From positions 496,001 through 560,000 of the forward strand of contig PGXY01000007.1 in NCBI GenBank assembly GCA_002839375.1: DNA of 64,000 bases, written 5' to 3'. Source of the stretch: Spirochaetae bacterium HGW-Spirochaetae-1. GTDB lineage: Bacteria > Spirochaetota > UBA4802 > UBA5550. Below the pieces are notes generated by a model. That model was given only the letters and a program-made list of their open reading frames with translations. It was not told the DNA's origin and searched no databases. Position 1 is the stretch's first letter; the number at the start of each line of letters is the position of its first letter. The translations under genes and the position numbers were made by a program. This document shows, one piece after another, positions 51,854 to 63,773 of this stretch.

Positions 51854-53839
51854 CTACACACCTATCTCATGAAGAACATTTACATACAGATCAAAATATT
51901 CTGAACTGGCAAATTTTTTCACAACATCCTCAGGAAGTTTTTCAAAAAGCCCATCCAGATATTTTAACAGCTTTTTAATATCGGTCTGCTGTTCATCGGG
52001 AAATTCCCTGACGAAACGGTCAACATCAAGATCATCCTCAATGATAACAATTTTATCCGTAATATCATAAACCGAATCAACAATTTCCACTGACTCGCTT
52101 TTTACTTCGACGACATCTCTTCCCAGTTTTTGTTTGATTAAACCGACATCCTCTTCAAAAATAAGGGCTCCCTTGCCGGAAATATCCTCTTCAATGGAAC
52201 GCCTTTCGCTCTCATAAAAGCTTTCTGCGTCAGGCAGGATATAGTTACAGTATCGTTCACCGTCGTCATAGGCGCCAAAGGGTGAAAATTCAAACTTTAT
52301 AAGATTAAAAATTTCATCAAGGTTTACATTTTTATATTCTTCAAAAAATAATCTTTCTTCAATTAATTCAAAATCTGCCGTATTCAGACCAAATATCTCA
52401 ACAGCCGTTGACGCCTGCTTCGGTCCCTGTATACCATAGAGATCATCTATCTCACGAACATACCTGCCATAATCCTCTTCGAAGACGGCATTATCAACAA
52501 AATCCAGTTCATCATCCTTGTATTTATATTCATCATCCTCAAATTCAAGAAATACATCGTCGGAAATGCCGGCGCTCACAAATGATGCATGAGCTATTTT
52601 TTCTCTGTCTTTATCCTTGTCAGCCTCTTCGAGGATTATAACCCTTCCATCGGAAATCTCGGCCACATCAGGGGCTATTGCCTCAAGTTTATTTTCTTCG
52701 AAGATGGTTTCTCTCCCGGTTTTTTTCCTGGAAATAATTTCATCATCGATAAAGAGAACCTGCTCATTAATTCTTTCTAATTCCCGTATTTCTTCCGGAA
52801 TGATTTCTTTCTCGATAGTGTCAAAAATATTATCAATACTACCATCCCTTTCTTCCCGATAAGGATCACGGTGTTCCCTTTGCGATGGTCCTGTAGCCTC
52901 CTGACCGATTATAATTAAATCTTCTTCCGCAGCTTCCCTTGCGGGCAGCACTTCATCATCAAGCCTGACAGGAATTAGATCAATTTCTTCAAGGCCCTCG
53001 GCATCTTCAGCATGATATGTTTCAACCTGGGCATACCTGTTTTCAGATATTTCATTGCGTTCATGCTCCTCATCGTCAATCTCTTCAATCACCAGGTCGT
53101 GAATGACCGATCCCCTCCCGCGGGATACAGATTCACGGGTTACTTGAGCCTTTTCAGGTTTATCTTCATCGTCAACAATCAATGGCTCCAGAGAAAGATC
53201 ATTGCCACCGGCACTCCCTTCTTCATATAAATCTTCAGAGGATGCCAGGGATGATGATTGAACAGATTCTTCATCATCATTGGCAGCGACATACTCAATT
53301 GTATCCTCGTCATAAATTTCCGTCTCTGTCACATCAGTCATGGGCTCGAGGGCAGCCCGGGGCGATGGCTTCGTCTCCTGTTCGTGGGAAATATTCTTCT
53401 TCAGGGGTATGAGATCAAATTCTTCCAATCCTTCGATAAGGTCATTTTCTGTGAGGAATACTATATCTTCCTTGGCAATTTTTTCAGCCTCACCAAGATC
53501 GATGCTTCCAATAACATTGAGGTTAAAATCCCTGGGAATTCTGTTTTTAACTTCATCGGGAAGCCTGATAGTGAATTCCTCCTTCCGGGGAACCGATTTT
53601 TTTGTCTGAACAGGTTGGGACGCCTTTTTGACGGGTATTTTTTTCAAAGAAGGCATACTGGAATCAAATTCATCTATTATCACACCGGGCATATTTACAT
53701 TATCCTGAATTTCCTGATCATCACCAGATCCAGGCTTAACTGCCATATCACGATGTGTTCCTGAATCTTCTTTTTTCACAGTATTCCCTGCTATCTCTTC
53801 GTATGTCTTTTTCTTCTCATGCATGGTTCTTTCAATCAT
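51854..53839 (-). CDS. Large, very acidic protein of unknown function
   Basis: A 661-residue protein rich in Glu and Asp, no signal peptide or membrane segment, probably mostly disordered. Two related stretches, EGLEEFDLIPLKK (about 145) and EGLEEIDLIPVRLDD (about 290), suggest an internal repeat or binding motif. The last 45 residues look folded and helical: LLKYLDGLFEKLPEDVVKKF, then ASSEYFDLYVNVLHEIG. I do not recognise the family. It heads the operon with the GAF/degenerate-GGDEF and FGE-like genes, 2 bp and a 35-bp overlap apart, so their products probably work together. Confidence 0.7.
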   Translation of the reverse strand: MIERTMHEKKKTYEEIAGNTVKKEDSGTHRDMAVKPGSGDDQEIQDNVNMPGVIIDEFDSSMPSLKKIPVKKASQPVQTKKSVPRKEEFTIRLPDEVKNRIPRDFNLNVIGSIDLGEAEKIAKEDIVFLTENDLIEGLEEFDLIPLKKNISHEQETKPSPRAALEPMTDVTETEIYDEDTIEYVAANDDEESVQSSSLASSEDLYEEGSAGGNDLSLEPLIVDDEDKPEKAQVTRESVSRGRGSVIHDLVIEEIDDEEHERNEISENRYAQVETYHAEDAEGLEEIDLIPVRLDDEVLPAREAAEEDLIIIGQEATGPSQREHRDPYREERDGSIDNIFDTIEKEIIPEEIRELERINEQVLFIDDEIISRKKTGRETIFEENKLEAIAPDVAEISDGRVIILEEADKDKDREKIAHASFVSAGISDDVFLEFEDDEYKYKDDELDFVDNAVFEEDYGRYVREIDDLYGIQGPKQASTAVEIFGLNTADFELIEERLFFEEYKNVNLDEIFNLIKFEFSPFGAYDDGERYCNYILPDAESFYESERRSIEEDISGKGALIFEEDVGLIKQKLGRDVVEVKSESVEIVDSVYDITDKIVIIEDDLDVDRFVREFPDEQQTDIKKLLKYLDGLFEKLPEDVVKKFASSEYFDLYVNVLHEIGV

Positions 53840-53955
53840 AGATCAGATATTTATAATATATGAAAACATCTAAACGGTAATTTATACAAATTCCCTTTTA
53901 AAATACAAAAATTTTTTAAACCAATTATCAATTTACTCATTTCCGCTAATATTCT

Positions 53956-54037
53956 GGGCACCTCAAATAATCAGCTTTTTCTAATAGTTATTCCTGTAAG
54001 GGAACATCCTTATTAAAATTTATCGAGGTTCCCTTAT
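53956..54037. repeat. Palindromic dispersed repeat, copy C
   Basis: Begins GGGCACCTC (53956-53964), then a variable middle, AAGGGAACATCC (53998-54009), and ends GAGGTTCCCTTAT (54025-54037). The order of blocks is the same as in copy B; the inner hairpin of B is replaced by a shorter weak one. AAGGGAACATC and GAGGTTCCCTT are inverted. Confidence 0.7.
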
Positions 54038-54189
54038 ATATAATGTATACTAATATCCGTTCGAATAGACAGCATTAATTCAATCCGATATCTGAAAAAT
54101 AAAATCATAGATCTTTTTATCCCGAAAAATTATCTACCCAACAAACCCTACGATGGGAGTACAATTTATTATCGGTATTTTTCAATTTT

Positions 54190-54229
54190 GAATATAATAA
54201 AAAAAGGATGCCCGCAAGGACATCCTTTT
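54190..54229 (-). terminator. Terminator of the atp operon
   Basis: AAAAGGATG (54202-54210) pairs with CATCCTTTT (54221-54229), 10-nt loop; on the minus strand it is followed by a run of T through about 54195. It lies 26 bp after the atpC stop. Confidence 0.88.
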
Positions 54230-54254
54230 CGAATTTCAAATGTTTAGAAACAAT

Positions 54255-54659
54255 CTATCGCAGAGCAACCCTGAGACGGGCTTTTACCTTGTCCTGCTCC
54301 AGTTTTATTAAAGTCTGTTCTTCCGAAAACTTACCAAGCTGACTCTTCTGCTCTTCCAGCTCTTTCATTTTCTTTTCGAGTTCATCCTTTTTAAGCTCTT
54401 TTTTGGATATTGCCGCTTCTGCAAGAACAATAAGTCTATTATCCTTGATCTCTACAATACCGCCTTCAATAACCAGATAGTCTGTAGAATTATGGTCTCT
54501 CAGTCTCACTTCACCTATTCCCAGCTCGGCTATGAGTGGTGCATGACCATACAGGAAACCAAGTTCTCCATCATAGGCCTGTACAACAACGAAGTCAATA
54601 TCGCCTTCATACAGCGTTTTTTCAGGAGTCAGAATGCTGCAATTTATTTTCCTATTCAT
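54255..54659 (-). CDS. atpC: ATP synthase epsilon subunit
   Basis: A 134-residue F1 epsilon subunit: beta-sandwich (CSILTPEKTLYEGDIDFVVV, then GELGFLYGHAPLIAELGIGE) and C-terminal helical hairpin (ISKKELKKDELEKKMKELEE). It couples rotation and can inhibit ATP hydrolysis. Two bases separate it from the atpD stop. Last gene of the operon. Confidence 0.95.
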   Translation of the reverse strand: MNRKINCSILTPEKTLYEGDIDFVVVQAYDGELGFLYGHAPLIAELGIGEVRLRDHNSTDYLVIEGGIVEIKDNRLIVLAEAAISKKELKKDELEKKMKELEEQKSQLGKFSEEQTLIKLEQDKVKARLRVALR

Positions 54660-54661
54660 TA

Positions 54662-56119
<1,458 letters not shown>

Positions 56120-57001
56120 CTATTCAAGAGCAGCCGCACCACCAACGATCTCAGCTATCTCATTTGTAATCTTGGCCTGACGCGCTCTGTTATATCTGAC
56201 TGTTAACTCTCTTATCATTTCAGAAGATGCATCTGTTGCGTTCTTCATTGCGACCCTTCTGGCAAACTGTTCAGAAAATCCTGATTCTAGGAAACAGGTA
56301 AACAGTTTGACCTTGATATACAAGGGCAGAATATATGAAAATATTTTTGCCGGATTGGGTTCGAAATAATAATCAGTCGATGTGGGAGGCAGAACATCGG
56401 TCTGCTCTTCCACCATTGGTGCTATAGGCAGCAATTTAATTACTTCCGATTTTTGAGATGCTGATGATAGCACCTTTGTATAAGAAATATAAATCTCGTG
56501 AAATTCACCACTGAGGAAAAAGTTCGTCAACTCTGCGCCGATTTTAGCAGCCTCATCAAAGGTAAATTTATCCTCTGGATTGGGGGCTGTTCTAAACAGT
56601 CGCTGATTGATAAAGTTATAGAAGTTTATTCCTTTTTTCCCGACTACATAAATCTGGGCTTCTTTGCCTTCAAGCTCCAGTTTATCCTTTAATTCCATTG
56701 TCTTTGAAGTAACATTGGCATTAAAGCTTCCACATAAACCGCGATTACCCGTAATCTGGAAAATAAGCGCTCTTGTAGGATTTGCAATTTCCTTGAGAAG
56801 AGGATCGTTAAATCCTGAACCGCCAAAAGCAAGCAGATCAGCAATTATATGATTCACCTTTTCTTCATAAGGCTTAGATTTTTCCAGTCTACCCTGCATT
56901 TTTTTCATCTTTGAGGTAGATACCATTTCCATGGTACTGGTAATCTTTTTAGTATTCTTAATTGATACTATTCTATTTTTAATATCTCTTTGAGTTGCCA
57001 C
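56120..57001 (-). CDS. atpG: ATP synthase gamma subunit
   Basis: A 293-residue central-stalk subunit. N-terminal DIKNRIVSIKNTKKITSTME, mid GNRGLCGSFNANVT and C-terminal NATDASSEMIRELTVRYNRA plus RQAKITNEIAEIVGGAAA, all typical. Ribosome site GAGG shortly before the ATG. Confidence 0.96.
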   Translation of the reverse strand: MATQRDIKNRIVSIKNTKKITSTMEMVSTSKMKKMQGRLEKSKPYEEKVNHIIADLLAFGGSGFNDPLLKEIANPTRALIFQITGNRGLCGSFNANVTSKTMELKDKLELEGKEAQIYVVGKKGINFYNFINQRLFRTAPNPEDKFTFDEAAKIGAELTNFFLSGEFHEIYISYTKVLSSASQKSEVIKLLPIAPMVEEQTDVLPPTSTDYYFEPNPAKIFSYILPLYIKVKLFTCFLESGFSEQFARRVAMKNATDASSEMIRELTVRYNRARQAKITNEIAEIVGGAAALE

Positions 57002-57034
57002 AGCAAGTTCCTCTTATGAAATATTTTCTTTAAC

Positions 57035-59105
<2,071 letters not shown>

Positions 59106-59158
59106 TTTGAGCACCTTTTTATCTTCATTAGGATTATAAAAAATTGGGACAGCTCAGA

Positions 59159-59668
59159 TTACTGAACTGTCCCAATTTTATTTAATGTCTCTTTTACGAG
59201 AGCATTTTGATCTTCAGGCTTGAGATTTTTTTGTATAATTTTTGAAGCTATATCGGTTGAGAGCACTACAATTTCCGCCTTCATTTCAGCAAGAGCATTA
59301 TCCTTAGCGAGAGAAATCTCCCGTTTAATACGTTCTGCTATTTCCTTGGCGTCCTTGTTCGCACGCTCAATGATATCATTTCTGATTTTTTCAGCCTCAT
59401 CTCTTCCCTGGGCAATGACCTTGGAAGCTTCATCTTTAGCATTCCCCATCATCTGCCTGTGTTCTGCCAAAAGCTTCTCAGCTTCCTGCCGCGATTTATC
59501 GGCATTCTCGATATCACCGCGAATTTTCTCCGCTCTGGCATCCAGAGCTTCGACAATAGGCTTCCACGCGGCCTTCCAGAGGAGCAATAAAAGTACTAAA
59601 AAAGTAATTATTGTCCAGAGTAGTAGACCGGGATCAACCTTGAGTAAGCCTTCTTTTATAACTTGCAT
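59159..59668 (-). CDS. atpF: ATP synthase b subunit
   Basis: A 169-residue peripheral stalk subunit: one membrane helix (LLLWTIITFLVLLLLLWKAAW) followed by a long charged coiled coil (ALDARAEKIRGDIENADKSR and on). No second b-type gene is present, so a homodimer is expected. Start is an ATG behind AGGAAA. Confidence 0.95.
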   Translation of the reverse strand: MQVIKEGLLKVDPGLLLWTIITFLVLLLLLWKAAWKPIVEALDARAEKIRGDIENADKSRQEAEKLLAEHRQMMGNAKDEASKVIAQGRDEAEKIRNDIIERANKDAKEIAERIKREISLAKDNALAEMKAEIVVLSTDIASKIIQKNLKPEDQNALVKETLNKIGTVQ

Positions 59669-59700
59669 GACATTTTCCTATTAAAAATTTTGTCACCCTA

Positions 59701-59988
59701 CTATTGATGTTGCTCAGCTGCAGGAACTTCTGCTTTTGGGCCAGCAAGTTCTTGTTTAGGAGCCTGAGTAGCAAGCATAAACGTAACAACGAGAGCGAAG
59801 AAGGTGAAACCTTCGATCAGAGCAGCTGCGATAATCATTGCAGTTCTCAGGTCACCACTCATTTCAGGCTGACGAGCCATACCTTCGAGTGCGCCGGCAG
59901 CTAATCGTCCGATACCAAGAGCAGCACCGAAAACGATCAAACCTGCTCCCAAACCAGCTCCAAGATACGAAAGACCTAAGTATTCCAT
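59701..59988 (-). CDS. atpE: ATP synthase c subunit
   Basis: A 95-residue membrane ring subunit with two helices. The loop is ALEGMARQPEM. The ion-binding carboxylate is E59 in AALIEGFTFF. Helix one (GLGAGLIVFGAALGIGRLA) has no glutamine and E59 is followed by glycine rather than serine, so the sodium-binding pattern is absent and protons are the likely coupling ion. The extra hydrophilic C-terminal tail (about 22 residues, Ala/Glu/Pro-rich) is unusual for this family. Confidence 0.95.
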   Translation of the reverse strand: MEYLGLSYLGAGLGAGLIVFGAALGIGRLAAGALEGMARQPEMSGDLRTAMIIAAALIEGFTFFALVVTFMLATQAPKQELAGPKAEVPAAEQHQ

Positions 59989-60087
59989 GCGAATCCTCCT
60001 AAAAGATTTCTTTTATGATATAAATGTTGTTCAAAAATATTTTTTTAAAAAACATTTTTGTGCGCAATAAAAATCATCACTTTACTT

Positions 60088-60879
60088 TTAGTGATGATGC
60101 ATAGCCTCACCAATGAACATCGCCGACAGGGTTGCAAATATATACGCCTGGATAAAAGCAACCAGCAGCTCGAGCAGATAAATCATCAATGAACCGGCCA
60201 CGGAACCAATTCCAATAAAATAATTCTGAAACATCATAACAAGATAGATAAATATTATGATAACAACATGCCCCGCCGTCATGTTGGCAAAAAGACGAAC
60301 AGTGAGAGCGAAGGGCTTGATACACATCCCCATGAGCTCGATGACCCATATAAGGGGGAACAGTGCCAATGGAATACCGCCGGGAACAATGCCCTTAACA
60401 ATCCAGAGTGGCCCCTGTTTTATAAAACCAACTGATATTATTCCTATAAGAGTACAAATTGCCAATCCGGCCGTTACACCCAGATTGCCCGTTGATGTTG
60501 CAGCACCGGGAACAAGCCCGATATAATTGGCAAACAGTATAAAAAAGAATACGGTAAGAAAATAAGGCATTGCCTTGTTTTTCGCGGTGCCGTGAAAATT
60601 AGGCTCCACGATTTCATCATGCACAAAACCGATAAGCGCTTCCCACATGTTAACCCATCGGGATGTAGATCCCATGGCATCCCGCTTAATCTTGCGGGCA
60701 AGAGGAATAAACACTATCAGACACAATAACATGGCTACCCAGAGCATGAGGACCCACTTGGTGATTCTCATATCGAAAATTCCAAAAATCTTTTCATTTA
60801 GATAGTTGTTATTGATTGTATCCCAGATACCACCTGTAAGAACATGGTCCGTAAGGTGATGCATTACTATATCATACAT
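60088..60879 (-). CDS. atpB: ATP synthase a subunit
   Basis: A 263-residue membrane stator subunit with about six helices. The essential arginine is in FALTVRLFANMTAGH; TKWVLMLWVAMLLCLIVFIP and the final helical hairpin VAFIQAYIFATLSAMFIGEA are typical. ATG 60877-60879 follows GGAAAGGAAG; the frame is open another 23 codons but lacks a better start. Confidence 0.94.
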   Translation of the reverse strand: MYDIVMHHLTDHVLTGGIWDTINNNYLNEKIFGIFDMRITKWVLMLWVAMLLCLIVFIPLARKIKRDAMGSTSRWVNMWEALIGFVHDEIVEPNFHGTAKNKAMPYFLTVFFFILFANYIGLVPGAATSTGNLGVTAGLAICTLIGIISVGFIKQGPLWIVKGIVPGGIPLALFPLIWVIELMGMCIKPFALTVRLFANMTAGHVVIIIFIYLVMMFQNYFIGIGSVAGSLMIYLLELLVAFIQAYIFATLSAMFIGEAMHHH

Positions 60880-61316
60880 CGACTCTTCCTTTCCATTTCC
60901 GCCACCTGATGTGACAAAGGTATTAACGAAGTGCACCAACCGGATCATAATTGTTTCTACCCCTTAAAAGATTACCCTCCGCCGGTTATTTCCGTTTCAC
61001 AAACGGCCGGTCCGCGGGTGAGGATATTTTTCTTTTTCTCTTTAGTGCTTTAGATCTTTATAAAATTTGCAAATAAGAAGACAAAATTTATTTTTTTGTC
61101 TATCTTATCTTTAACAACGATGAAAACGCATAGTCTTTATTTGTAAATCTTTTTTTTACAAAATTTTAATTAATTTCCGAAAACCCCCATTGCCAAAAAA
61201 TAGTTTCACCCATACATTAAATCGCTTAAGCCCTTCATCTCCCGATGATAAAATTAAAAAAAGTACATAATTGTATTATTGTTATACCGTCATATCAAGA
61301 AGAAAAACATCGATAC
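60880..61316. other. Gap between atpB and atpZ
   Basis: No gene seen. It contains a small hairpin CCGTTT/AAACGG (60992-61006) and AT-rich runs. If the promoter at 61610-61638 drives the whole operon, this is a long untranslated part. Confidence 0.4.
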
Positions 61317-61583
61317 TCACATCCACTTTATCTTTTTCCGTTGATCGTCATCGGATTCATCCTGTTTATCCTTCTTCATGTCGCTCTGCAGTTCCTTCAT
61401 CATGTGATAAAATCCCACAGCCATGCCCACAATGGTTCCAAGAGACAAAAAAACAGGGGATTTATCATAACGAAGATCAAGCCTGTATCCTATATATACA
61501 AAAATAAAAATTGTAATGGCCAATTGCAGGCCCAGCGTCAGATGGGTCACTATCACCTGGGGAGAGCTTTTCCTCTTCATCAT
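61317..61583 (-). CDS. atpZ: AtpZ/AtpI-family ATP synthase accessory protein
   Basis: An 88-residue protein with two membrane helices (LTLGLQLAITIFIFVYIGYR and PVFLSLGTIVGMAVGFYHM) joined by a short LDLRYDKS loop and ending in a charged tail. The layout is that of AtpZ/AtpI proteins, linked to c-ring assembly or cation handling. The start may be ATG 61583 or 61580, both behind GAGG. It is first in the operon. Confidence 0.8.
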   Translation of the reverse strand: MMKRKSSPQVIVTHLTLGLQLAITIFIFVYIGYRLDLRYDKSPVFLSLGTIVGMAVGFYHMMKELQSDMKKDKQDESDDDQRKKIKWM

Positions 61584-61609
61584 CACACCTCATTTTCGCT
61601 TAGTGCCTT

Positions 61610-61638
61610 ATTCTGGAAATTTAAATTTTAAATGTCAA
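61610..61638 (-). promoter_or_regulatory. Promoter of the atp operon
   Basis: On the minus strand TTGACA (61633-61638), a 17-nt spacer and CAGAAT (61610-61615). Expected transcript start is about 25 nt before the atpZ start. Confidence 0.65.
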
Positions 61639-61745
61639 CACCTAATAGAATCACTGTTTAATTATGTTAAAATAGCGGGGCTCATTGACGATAATTAATT
61701 TGTTGGTAAACCGTCTGCAAATAAAAAACAACAGGGTCATATATT

Positions 61746-62000
61746 ATGAAAATTACCGTAAGATTGATTGAACATGAGAATGAATTTATCGCCAATTGTC
61801 CTGAACTCGATATCAACTGCTATGGTGGTGATAAATGCGAAGCAGTCCGAAGGATACAGAATGTCATAAACTTTTACATAGATTCAGCCAAGGAACTGGG
61901 TCTTGATGTTGAAAATCTCAGTGAAATTTTCATAGACGGTGAGTGGAATAAAATCCCTGAAAAAAATATCATGCCCTGCGCCACTGATACGATCAATTAA
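61746..62000 (+). CDS. Solitary HicB-like protein
   Basis: An 84-residue HicB/UPF0150-fold protein: MKITVRLIEHENEFIANCPE, then LDINCYGGDKCEAVRRIQNV as the usual beta-turn-helix. No HicA-type gene follows and a terminator ends the unit, so it is an orphan antitoxin-like protein or has another role, such as DNA-independent regulation. It diverges from the hicB at 660-875 in sequence. A start ATG behind a weak site. Confidence 0.75.
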   Translation: MKITVRLIEHENEFIANCPELDINCYGGDKCEAVRRIQNVINFYIDSAKELGLDVENLSEIFIDGEWNKIPEKNIMPCATDTIN

Positions 62001-62080
62001 CCCGGAACAGCTTCCCGGGACAATGACAGGACTTATAAAAAGTGATTCAATTATCTCTGATTTAAATCGAAATAGTATTA

Positions 62081-62110
62081 AAAAGGGCGGCAACACTGTA
62101 CCGCCCTTTT
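62081..62110. terminator. Bidirectional terminator
   Basis: AAAAGGGCGG/CCGCCCTTTT forms a perfect 10-bp stem with a 10-nt loop. T tracts lie on both strands, serving the HicB-like gene (plus) and the parvulin gene (minus), whose stop is 7 bp away. Confidence 0.9.
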
Positions 62111-62116
62111 GTTATA

Positions 62117-63523
62117 TTATTTTTTATCCTTCTTTTTTGCCTCTTCCAGCTCGCTATCATCTATCTTAAAACCATTCTGATCCAGAAGATTTTTTTCATA
62201 ATCCCGTTTCTTTTCCGACCGTTTTCTGCTGTAGATCATATACTCGATTCTTTCTTTCATTTCACCAAAGGATTTCGGCGCTTCTTTCTTATTTCCCGGT
62301 GCACGCTTGTTTCTTTCGATTTCCCTCTGCCTGTTTTTATCATATTCCGCTTTCACTTCCTGAGGTGTCACGGTAATCCCGGCAAGAAGAACATCGTTGA
62401 TATAAGCATTGGCCAGGGTAAATTCTTTAAAGGACTGCCATTCCTGAATAAACTTTTCATCCTTATCAATACCTTTCTTAAGGGCTTCCCTGAGCATCAG
62501 CTTTTCATCCAGCATCCTTTCGGCAAGACGTTTCTTTTTTTCCACATCGAAATCCATGTCTTTTTTACCCATATCCCCCCGCTTCTTCTCAATAAAAGAA
62601 AGGAGATCGTTGAGTCCGGCAACGGTGAATTCCTCATTTCCCACTTTATACAGCACATCCTTGGGATTTCTGTAATTGGCTTTTTCGATATTATTGACAA
62701 TATCCTTGGATTCCTTCAGTTTTTTCTCAAAATCTCTCGATGAGTCAGCCTGGAGACGGTTTTTCAACCGCTTTGCCTGGTTTTCATCGTCAATAATATC
62801 CTCGATATTATCGCTGGTGAGCTCTTTCTTTTTATCCACTTTTATAATATATAACGCGTTACGTACCCGCAGAGGTTCTTTTGTGTATTCCCCCTCCTTC
62901 ATGGCAAAAGCCGCATCGCTGAATTCCATATCCCGCATTCCCTTGGTGATAAAGCCTATGTCACCACCTTTTTTCTTTGAATAATCATCAGAGTACTTCT
63001 TTGCCAGTTCGTCGAATTTACCGCCTTTTTCAAGTTCGGCAATTATGTTCTTTGCTTCGGCTATGCGCTCCTGAAAGGCCTTTTCCTGCTCTGCTTCGCT
63101 GAGCTTTTCTCTTTTGTTGTTAACTATCTTATAGTCCTTCACTCTCAGTTTGATAATATTGGCTTTGATTGCCTCTTCCTTGAAGGAAAGATCGTTCTTC
63201 ATATTCTTTCTGTAAAAACCGGCGATAAAATTATTTTTCACCAGGCCAAGAAGTTTGGCAAAATCTTCACTTTTATCGTATCCGGCCTTTGCCGCTTCTT
63301 TCACCGTCAGCCTGTCCAGTGCAATCTGCTTTAATTTTGCTTCCTGTTTCGCCTTTGTCTGAAGTATCATTTCCTTTGAAAGGTGACGAGCTTCCAGCCA
63401 CTGATAAAACTCACCGCGTGTTATCTTCCCTTCATTGTAAGTGGCCAGAACATCGCTATCGCGTTTACACCCCGCTGTCATAAAAATCACGGCAGCCAAA
63501 ATAAGCCATACATACCTTCTCAT
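62117..63523 (-). CDS. Parvulin-type peptidyl-prolyl isomerase lipoprotein
   Basis: A 468-residue exported chaperone. Type II signal peptide RRYVWLILAAVIFMTAGC (lipobox MTAGC). N-terminal SurA-like helical region (VLATYNEGKITRGEFYQWLE). A parvulin domain at about 155-235 reads GGKFDELAKKYSDDYSKKKG, GDIGFITKGMRDMEFSDAAF and ALYIIKVDKK. A second SurA-type helical region follows. It probably folds periplasmic or outer-membrane proteins. ATG 63521-63523 follows AGGAG at 6 nt. Upstream of it lies the end of a beta-barrel-like gene. Confidence 0.87.
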   Translation of the reverse strand: MRRYVWLILAAVIFMTAGCKRDSDVLATYNEGKITRGEFYQWLEARHLSKEMILQTKAKQEAKLKQIALDRLTVKEAAKAGYDKSEDFAKLLGLVKNNFIAGFYRKNMKNDLSFKEEAIKANIIKLRVKDYKIVNNKREKLSEAEQEKAFQERIAEAKNIIAELEKGGKFDELAKKYSDDYSKKKGGDIGFITKGMRDMEFSDAAFAMKEGEYTKEPLRVRNALYIIKVDKKKELTSDNIEDIIDDENQAKRLKNRLQADSSRDFEKKLKESKDIVNNIEKANYRNPKDVLYKVGNEEFTVAGLNDLLSFIEKKRGDMGKKDMDFDVEKKKRLAERMLDEKLMLREALKKGIDKDEKFIQEWQSFKEFTLANAYINDVLLAGITVTPQEVKAEYDKNRQREIERNKRAPGNKKEAPKSFGEMKERIEYMIYSRKRSEKKRDYEKNLLDQNGFKIDDSELEEAKKKDKK

Positions 63524-63773
63524 ACACAACTCCTTATTTTATCAATGAATGAATATGGGGATACTCTCTTATTTAAATCAAGGAAAAAAGTCAAATTCAT
63601 TTTAGCCCATGATTTAAAAAGCAGATTATGTAAATATGGGCATCCTTCTGCAAATGTGTTACAGCGCCATGTAAAAATTTATTTAATTGTCGAGGATATA
63701 CGAAATGCTTGTGATTTCCCAAAAACCACGATGATTATCAGCCATTTAATTGCATAATGCCGGTGAAAAAGAA

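Larger units (their letters stand above)
53840..54254. other. AT-rich intergenic region before the atp operon end
   Basis: No gene seen. It holds repeat copy C (53956-54037) and the atp terminator (54190-54229); no promoter for the acidic gene could be picked out with confidence. Confidence 0.5.

Noticed and set aside
63547-63757. Plus-strand frame after the parvulin gene start
   Set aside because: No ribosome site, atypical composition and no recognised domain.
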